This document shows, piece after piece, positions 1 to 7,100 of a stretch of 12,448 nucleotides of DNA; position 1 is the first letter of the stretch; every line of letters starts with the position of its first letter. The notes beneath the pieces are model-generated. The model was not told the origin of the DNA. It saw only the letters and a program-made list of their open reading frames with translations, and did not search any database. The position numbers and the translations under genes are program-made. This stretch comes from Candidatus Poseidoniales archaeon. GTDB taxonomy: Archaea; Thermoplasmatota; Poseidoniia; Poseidoniales; Poseidoniaceae. The stretch spans positions 1 to 12,448 of the forward strand of contig DUCL01000213.1 in NCBI GenBank assembly GCA_012959845.1, written 5' to 3'.

Positions 1-108
1 CAAGGCCAGCAAGGTCAACAAGGCCAGCAAGGTCAACAAGGCCAGCAAGGTCAACAAGGCCAGCAAGGTCAACAAGGTCAGCAAGGTCAACAAGGTCAGC
101 AAGGTCAA
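1..108 (+). repeat. 18-bp tandem repeat encoding Gln-Gly-Gln triplets
   Basis: Six consecutive 18-bp units are visible and the array is cut by the window start. The first four units (1-72) are identical, CAAGGCCAGCAAGGTCAA; the last two (73-108) differ by one silent C-to-T change at unit position 6. Each unit encodes QGQQGQ, so glycine falls at every third residue over this stretch. Such near-identical short units suggest recent expansion by slippage or unequal recombination, and the copy number may vary among strains. Confidence 0.95.
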
Positions 109-942
109 CAACAAGACAATGGACAAGGTCAACAACAGCAAGGCGGTCAACAAGGCGGCCAGCAAGGAGACCAAACCAGTCAAGACCAAAACGGACAGAA
201 CCAAAACGGACAGAACGAGCAGCAACAAGGTCAAACCCAAAACGGTCAACAAGGCCAACAGGGACAACAGACCGACCAACAACAAGGTCAGCAGCTCGAC
301 AACCAGGAACAGAATGGTGAAAACGACAACGACGGTGACGGCATCCCTAACGATGTAGACAACGACGATGACAATGACGGCATTCCAGACTCAGTTGATG
401 AATTCCCAATGGATCACGACAACGACGGCATCACCGATGCTGAAGATGACGACGATGACGGAGACGGAATCGATGACCGTGAGGAAGTTGAAGACGGCGA
501 CCCTAACACCAACATCTACGACCACGACAACGACGGAATCTCCGACGCTGTTGACTTAGATCGCGACAATGATGGAATAGACAACTACAATGATTGGGAA
601 GATGTCAATATGAATGGGCAAAAGGATGCTGGTGAAGACCGCTCCCGTGACCATGATAACGATGGCATGAATGATGGCGTTGACGACGATGACGACAACG
701 ACGATATTCTCGACGTTGACGAAGCTGATGGTGCAACCGGTACATACCGCTACGACCACGACAACGACGGCATTTGGGACCTTTCAGACACTGACGACGA
801 CAACGACGGATTATCCGACTGGTTCGAAGTCAACGACGGAAACTCCCTAACCGGTCAATTCGATCATGATAACGACGGCTTGCAAGACAACGAAGATGAC
901 GACGATGATAACGACGGCATCCTAGATTCCTTAGAAGCTTGA
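1..942 (+). CDS. Secreted-type protein with Gln/Gly tract and calcium-binding DxDxDG repeats (5' partial)
   Basis: The reading frame is open from the first base and ends at TGA 940-942, giving 313 visible residues; the start lies outside the window. Residues 1-36 are a regular Q-G-Q triplet tract, 37 to about 104 a looser Gln/Asn/Gly-rich region. From about residue 107 to the end there are about twelve aspartate loops of the DxDNDG type, such as DHDNDGI and DDDNDGI, the pattern of thrombospondin type 3 repeats, which bind calcium. The DHDNDG loops start at nt 412, 520, 649, 754 and 862, a period of roughly 36 residues. The protein ends a few residues after the last loop: no C-terminal hydrophobic segment, no sorting motif. 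I infer an extracellular calcium-stiffened stalk or matrix protein. Codons are more often C-ending (GAC, AAC, GGC) than in the next gene. The N-terminal domain, and hence the specific role, is unseen. Confidence 0.85.
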   Translation, partial: QGQQGQQGQQGQQGQQGQQGQQGQQGQQGQQGQQGQQQDNGQGQQQQGGQQGGQQGDQTSQDQNGQNQNGQNEQQQGQTQNGQQGQQGQQTDQQQGQQLDNQEQNGENDNDGDGIPNDVDNDDDNDGIPDSVDEFPMDHDNDGITDAEDDDDDGDGIDDREEVEDGDPNTNIYDHDNDGISDAVDLDRDNDGIDNYNDWEDVNMNGQKDAGEDRSRDHDNDGMNDGVDDDDDNDDILDVDEADGATGTYRYDHDNDGIWDLSDTDDDNDGLSDWFEVNDGNSLTGQFDHDNDGLQDNEDDDDDNDGILDSLEA

Positions 943-996
943 GTTTAATCTGTTAAACAAATCAATATAATCAATATCTGCGGATATTGAATAGCC

Positions 997-1039
997 GGAC
1001 TACTGAGGGCTGAGGTTCTCGGTAGTCCTCCCTTTTTTT
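997..1039 (+). terminator. Hairpin plus T-tract terminator after the first gene
   Basis: GGACTACTGAG at 997-1007 pairs with CTCGGTAGTCC at 1018-1028, an 11-bp stem with one T-G wobble and a 10-nt loop. It is followed by TCCC and seven T residues at 1033-1039. It lies 55 nt after the stop codon of the first gene. In Archaea the T-tract itself drives intrinsic termination, so the T-run is the stronger part of the evidence. This separates the first gene from the giant gene as two transcription units. Confidence 0.75.
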
Positions 1040-1073
1040 CTCAAACCCAAATAATTAGGTAAATGATAATTTT

Positions 1074-1082
1074 CTAAATATT
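1074..1082 (+). promoter_or_regulatory. Candidate TATA box for the giant surface-protein gene
   Basis: The AT-rich stretch CTAAATATT lies in a TA-rich spacer 114 nt before the start codon at 1196. Archaeal transcription usually starts about 25 nt downstream of the TATA centre, which would put the start near 1103-1106 and give a leader of about 90 nt. The neighbouring AT-rich sequence around 1061-1072 could serve instead. This is motif reading only. Confidence 0.35.
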
Positions 1083-1099
1083 GGAAATAATTCTCGCAG

Positions 1100-1126
1100 A
1101 TGATACGCGAACTGTATCATGATACA
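1100..1126. promoter_or_regulatory. Candidate operator: perfect 14-bp palindrome plus an extra half-site
   Basis: TGTATCATGATACA at 1113-1126 is a perfect palindrome. An additional copy of its half-site, ATGATAC, lies at 1100-1106 and also pairs with GTATCAT at 1114-1120. The three half-sites lie just downstream of the candidate TATA box, where the transcription start is expected. That is a typical place for an archaeal repressor dimer to block RNA polymerase. The regulator is unknown, and an RNA hairpin role is also possible. Confidence 0.45.
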
Positions 1127-1161
1127 CTAATGCACGACCGCGCCATTCTCTTCAAATAGGG

Positions 1162-1179
1162 TATCTCGGTCACGAGATA
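1162..1179 (+). promoter_or_regulatory. 5'-UTR hairpin just upstream of the Shine-Dalgarno sequence
   Basis: TATCTCG at 1162-1168 and CGAGATA at 1173-1179 form a perfect 7-bp stem around the 4-nt loop GTCA. It ends 5 nt before the ribosome binding site of the giant gene. It could affect translation or mRNA stability, or be a second protein-binding dyad. Confidence 0.4.
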
Positions 1180-1184
1180 ATTCC

Positions 1185-1190
1185 GAGGTG
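1185..1190 (+). promoter_or_regulatory. Shine-Dalgarno sequence fixing the start of the giant gene
   Basis: GAGGTG lies 5 nt before the ATG at 1196. It supports this start over later in-frame ATG codons, and the resulting N-terminus is a plausible signal peptide. Confidence 0.75.
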
Positions 1191-1195
1191 GCAAT

Positions 1196-4100
1196 ATGCT
1201 CTCAAATACAAGAAATGAAACAATACGCCGACGCCAAATATTATCGATGTCTTTGACAATCATCTTTTTGATGATATCAAGCCCTTTACTATCATTAGTA
1301 CAACCAGATTCTTTTGAACAAGGAGATGCCGAAACAGTATTTGTCAAGCAACAACTCATTGGACAGGCTCCTGCACAATCCACCAACCAAGGTGGGCAAG
1401 GTGGCTGGGCTGGCAATCAGGAATCTATTGGCCCTAATGGACATCCTGCACTAAGCGATATCATGTGGAATGATGCTGGAATTTCATCTGGAATAATACT
1501 AGATATTTCTGCTTTGGAATCAGTAATACCATCTTATTCAACATTCTTGGAAGAATCAAATAAAGAGGACCACGACAACGATGGAATAAATGACCTCGAT
1601 GATTTAGATGATGACAACGATGGAATATACGATTTGTTAGAGCGTTTTGATGGATGCTATGGAACAGACCCATACGACCATGATAACGATGGAATCCTAG
1701 ATCACTTGGATTGGGATGATGACAATGATGGAATTATCGAAGGGCCGCTTGATTATGCAGCACTTGAAGGACTTGGCCTAGACCCAAGAAATGTATCAAC
1801 CGACCGATATCTTGACGCTTCTACTATTCACCCTTGGACAGGACAACCAGTTGGAGCATTCTATCTCGCAGATCAAAATCCGTTTGACCACGACAACGAT
1901 GGAGTTCCCGATGAGGATAGTGATGGTTCAGGGTCCGGTAGTTATGATGAAGACGATGATAACGATGCGCGAATAGACCAATTCAAATGGCCTTGTGATT
2001 TAGACAACGACGGAACACAAGATTATTTTGATGATGATGATGATGATGATGGCATTATAGATGTTGAAGATTCACATCCATATGACTCATCAATAACTAC
2101 ATCTCACATTCAAGCTGGTAATATGTACGAAGCATATCGTACATGGACTTTCAACGAATACAGAACATACTCTGGCGGAGTTGATTACATTGCATATGAG
2201 GCAGCACGTGTTGCAGCAGCAGGGACACACGGGGTAACCTCTGGATTCGGCGCCATGGGGGCGCAAGGCACACCATCATTCACAACAATTGTAGATGGTG
2301 ATTTAGATTTGGACGGCATACCAAACTTCATTGACCCTGACAATGACAATGACGGCACTCCAGATAGTTCAGATAACGATGATGACAATGATGGAATTCT
2401 TGACATGTACGACCCAGATGACGACAATGACGGCATCCCTGATGTTTGTACTAACATTGATACCAACGGCGATGGTTTGAATGATTATACAATGAGTAAT
2501 CTAACTGCACCATTCCAAACACCTGGTGCAGATACAGACTCAATTCCCGGAATTGATTGTGAAATTGATTATGACTATGATTTAGACGACGACCGTCTTA
2601 GATTCCTCGACCAGAACTACAATGCAGTTCCAGATTGGATGGACCCTGATATGGGCGGTACCCCTTCACCAGATAACCTTGGAAATATATTAGTTAGTGG
2701 AGACGCATCTAATTTTGAATATGACCTTGATGATGACCAAATACAAAACGAGAACGATTCATTCCCTCTAGACAAGGCTTCTGATGTAGCAACATGGAAT
2801 TGTCCTACTATTGCAAATCCAAATCCAATATCCCCGGATTCACGCTGTGTAACACGTCGTGCTTCACATTCACAATTCAATGATTGGGATAATGACGGCA
2901 TAAGCAACTGGGAAGATGTTGATGATGATAATGATGGAATTTTGGATGCATTAGATATTGATTGGGATTGTGATTTAGATAATGATGCAGATTTGCATAC
3001 TATCAATGGTGCTCTCTATCGTGATGATGGACCTAATTCAGTCGATTCCGATATTGATGGAGATGGACTTGAGAATAGTATTGATTGGGATGACGATAAC
3101 GACGGAATTTCCGACTTGTATGACCCCGATGATGGTAATTGCGGTGTTGTTGACCACGACATGGGCGACGCTTTTGGCAGACCATATTATCCAATGGATG
3201 ATGGTGGTGCTTTGGACGGAAGTGCAGACTCACAAACATATACTGACAACACTAGTGATCACTGGAACATGGTATACATGCACAACCCATTCCAAGATGT
3301 AATTCTAAATTATAATGGATATGATGCAACTACAAATCCGGTTACAGGTGGTACAGTTCCAGAATTTTATTGGTTTATGTACACACGTTGGTCACCATAT
3401 AATGGTGGAAACGAGTGGGACATTGACAGTGATGGAGATTCCCTAATTAACGGATTGGACATAGACCAAGATGGAGATGGCTTACCAGACTGGTGGGACC
3501 AAGATGAAGCAAATGATGGTATACTTGACGTCAACGATATTAGAATGGGTGGATCATTCAATTTGACCAGTTGTGGTTGGACAGTCGGTAATCTCGGACA
3601 GGGATTCGTTTGCGGGTATGCTTACGCTCTTGCATACCACATGCCATTGAATGGAGTAAATGCTCAAATGGGCTCACCTTACTCTATTCGCCCAGATGCA
3701 AACTGGAACGAAGGTGCATTCGGAGGCGGCCCAACAACAGGAAACTGGAGTTGCACTCCAGGTGCGGCCGGTGGATGTTACCACTTCGAGTTCAATGGAC
3801 AAAAGAGCGCTGCACTTTCAAATGTTGATATGACAAATAACAGGGATTCATTCATTACATGGTTTGGTCTAACAACTGGACTTTGGCAGTGGAACGTTGA
3901 TGGAATGGGTCCAAAGCACTTAGACGAATTCCCTGATGAACTTGGTGCGGATTTCTTAAAGAATGATGTCGATGGAGATGTTGACGGAGATTTCACAAAT
4001 TCCACTGTAGATTTAGATGATGATTATGATAATGTTTATGACTGGTTTGACGTCGATGATGATAATGATGGAATATGGGATTATTTTGAAATAGATACTG

Positions 4101-7100
4101 ACGACGATTTGGATAATGATGTAGGTCAAGAATATGGCGGTGCATTCTTTATCGGAACGAATTGTGAAGACAATGACGATGACGGAAATGATGTTGACGT
4201 TGATGAGGATGGTTGGTTCCAAGCAGTTTGGGACCAAGGTGTAATGTCACAAGGTCTACGCTCGCCAAAGTATTACGATGTTGACAATGACAACGACGGA
4301 GTACCCGATGCTGAAGATTGGGATGATGACAATAATGGAATCAGCGATATTGCACAAGAACAAATGCCAAATTGTTTCTGGGGAGAAGAACAAATGCCAT
4401 GGGACAATGACAATGATGGAATTGTTGACTGGATGGATGATGATTGGGACGCAGATGGACTCAACAACACGGTCGAGCTCGCAATTAGTCTAACCCAAGC
4501 ATTTGACCATGACAACGATGGAATTCGTGATGACATTGATTTGGATGATGACCAAGATGGAATGCATGATGTGGATGAAGTATTACTTTGGCCGACTCGT
4601 TTTGACCGCAACTCAACCAACCCTTGGGACCACGATGACTTTGGTAGTGGTGAAGGAATAGCTAATCCACTTGACCCTGGAACTGGTCCTGATGCAGTGG
4701 ATAACGACGATGATAATGATACTCGTGAAGACCCAGACTTTGACCACTTGGAAAATACTTTCACTAGCGACTCATGTTATGGAGGAGCCGAATCAAGCGA
4801 TTGGGATCACGATAATGATTGTGTTCTTGATGAGGATGATAAAGCTCCAACATTCATTACTATGAATGTTCCAAACAATCTGTGGATAGATGCTCGCTCT
4901 CCAGCCATTTTCAGTGGACACGTAGATTGGGTGAATCCAATCTCTGGACAAATGGAAAACGCTGTTGCTTTGCCAGTACAAGTTACTATTAAATGGACTG
5001 CTAATGGTACAATAGCAGTTCAAACAACCGATGTTCTAACCAATACAGGTGGAAACTTCAGCGTTGGACAATTCCTATACCCTGAAGACATAACAGTCGG
5101 TGATAGTTCGACATATGTAGTATATGCTGAAGTAACTGAAATGTTCGCATTCAATGGAAACACCTCCCAATCCTACAATGTAGGTGTAGAAGCAAACCTA
5201 ACCGTTGATTATTCTGCATGGGAATATTTCCGCAGTGATGAGCAACCATTCTGGCTTGATTTCAAGGCGCACTATTCAGCGGATTGGGAGCGTGGATTCT
5301 TTGACAACCGTGTCAAGAATGCACCGATTACTTTCTCCATCTATGGTGGAATTTTCGGTAATCACACCCACCCAACAAACTTCACTGGATTTGGTGGAGA
5401 AGGATATCGAACCGATTCATCCGGATGGGCATCTTTGACCTTCATCCAAGATTTGGGTATTGCAGGAACTTGGAAGCAAGTTCGTTGGAACTCGACAATG
5501 GATAATGGGGTTGGACAAATTCCAGGTGGTTATGAAGAAATTGTATGGAATCCGACAACTAAAGAACACAACATAGTTGTAGATCATTTGGGAATTCCAG
5601 TAAGATATGATTATACTAATACAAGTTTACCTTCAGGAGATATTGAAATCGTTGCAAGAGTTTCACCAGAATTAGCAAGTGAATGGCCATTCCCTTGGTT
5701 ACATGGCGATGAGGCATCACCATTCCGAGTTCGCATAATGCATCGCATGAATATCGAAGGTCAGTTGATTGCAAACGGTGTTAACCCAGTATACTACTTT
5801 GACTCAACCATTAACAATGGTGATGGTACCTTTGGTAACTGGGCTACCCTATTCCATGCACAAGCTTTGACCGCTGCAGGAATTAACTACAATGATATTG
5901 CAAACTACAAGCCATACCCTACAAATTGGGATGGCGACCCAGCCACATTGTTAGGTGAAGCAGCAAGACTACGTAATTTCATTTCAGTGAACACAACACA
6001 TTGGCAAATTAATTTAGTCAATGGTGGAGATTCCAACTTACCGCCTTGTGGTGCAGTTGACCCAACAGATCCGCAAAGCCCAGTACGTTGTGAAATTGTT
6101 CCAGAAATGAATACTGGAGAAGGCTTCCAAGTTATTGGCACCATTACTAACAGGACCAATCACGCTTGGGATGCAGACCCCATCGCTTTACAAATTGACG
6201 TTGACCACAATGGCCAATTCATGGGTGCTCAAGAAACAGCATACGCGCAACGACCAATCATGACGGACGGAGATGCAAGATACGATTACAACTGGTCTTG
6301 GTACAGTCAATATAGTGCAGGAACATATGGTGTAAGAGTTGATTTCACTAACTCAGCATACTACTTTACTGGAAACTCAACAACACTTGCTCACACAGGT
6401 GCATACATCAACGTAACAGTTGTTGGTACTACTGACTTCCAAACAACATCCCTTCCTCGTCTATACCGCAATACCAACACTACAATTCAAGCAAAGTTGG
6501 TTGACAATTCACTCCAACCTGTACGCAATGCTCCAGTAAATTATACCTGGTCGTTCGATGGAAGAACTGGTGTTAATTACACAGATGATAATGGATTCTT
6601 TGAGATTCCATTCAACATCTCTGCACAAGATGAATTAGGTGATTTTACCTTACAATTTGAATACGCAGGAACTCCATTGATGAAGGGCAATACCGCAACT
6701 CAAGAAGTGTGGGTTGTTTCAAGGTCCTACTTGTCAGTGACAACATCAGACCCTAACCTACGCCAATCAGGTGACCGTTGGGATTTCACCGCACAAGTAG
6801 TTGATGACAATAAGACACAGGTACGAGATTCCGGAGGGGCCGCTCTCGATGGTGCGGAAGCACCTGATGGTGGATTGGTCGATGTTATCTTTGAAGGTAA
6901 GTCGTTTGATGGAGTAAATCACCGTCAAGTTGTTGCAACGATTGCACCGCAGGCTGGATTGATTTCATTACCAGAACCGCAACCAGATGGCTCTCATCTT
7001 TGCTTCTATGATGGCAATGGCGATGGCTTTGCAGATAGAGATGCAAATGCAGATGGTGACCTAGACCGTTATGAGACAATTGGATGTTTGAAATCTAATA

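Noticed and set aside
1..108. Short direct repeats that could suggest a CRISPR array
   Set aside because: The units are contiguous with no spacers, keep the reading frame and encode Gln/Gly, so this is a coding minisatellite.
119..559. Lys/Thr- and Thr/Met-rich frames at 119-358 and 368-559 on the plus strand
   Set aside because: They are out-of-frame readings of the Gln/Gly and Asp repeats of the first gene.
1226..1250. Tat-type signal (RRRQIL) at the start of the giant protein
   Set aside because: The arginines resemble a twin-arginine motif, but the hydrophobic core that follows is strongly Sec-like and the protein would be very large for folded export. I kept it as a general signal peptide.
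1117..1416. Minus-strand open frame over the start of the giant gene
   Set aside because: It lies opposite the signal-peptide region of a well-supported gene, has odd Cys/Pro/Ser composition and no family motifs. The other long minus-strand frames within the giant gene (for example 2617-3006 and 4273-4764) are Ser-rich readings of the aspartate codons and were dropped for the same reason.
1565..4822. Dockerin domains of a cellulosome-like system
   Set aside because: The loops resemble EF-hand halves but lack the F-helix and the paired 22-24-residue dockerin spacing. The DHDNDG/DDDNDG alternation fits thrombospondin type 3 repeats better, and no cohesin is visible.
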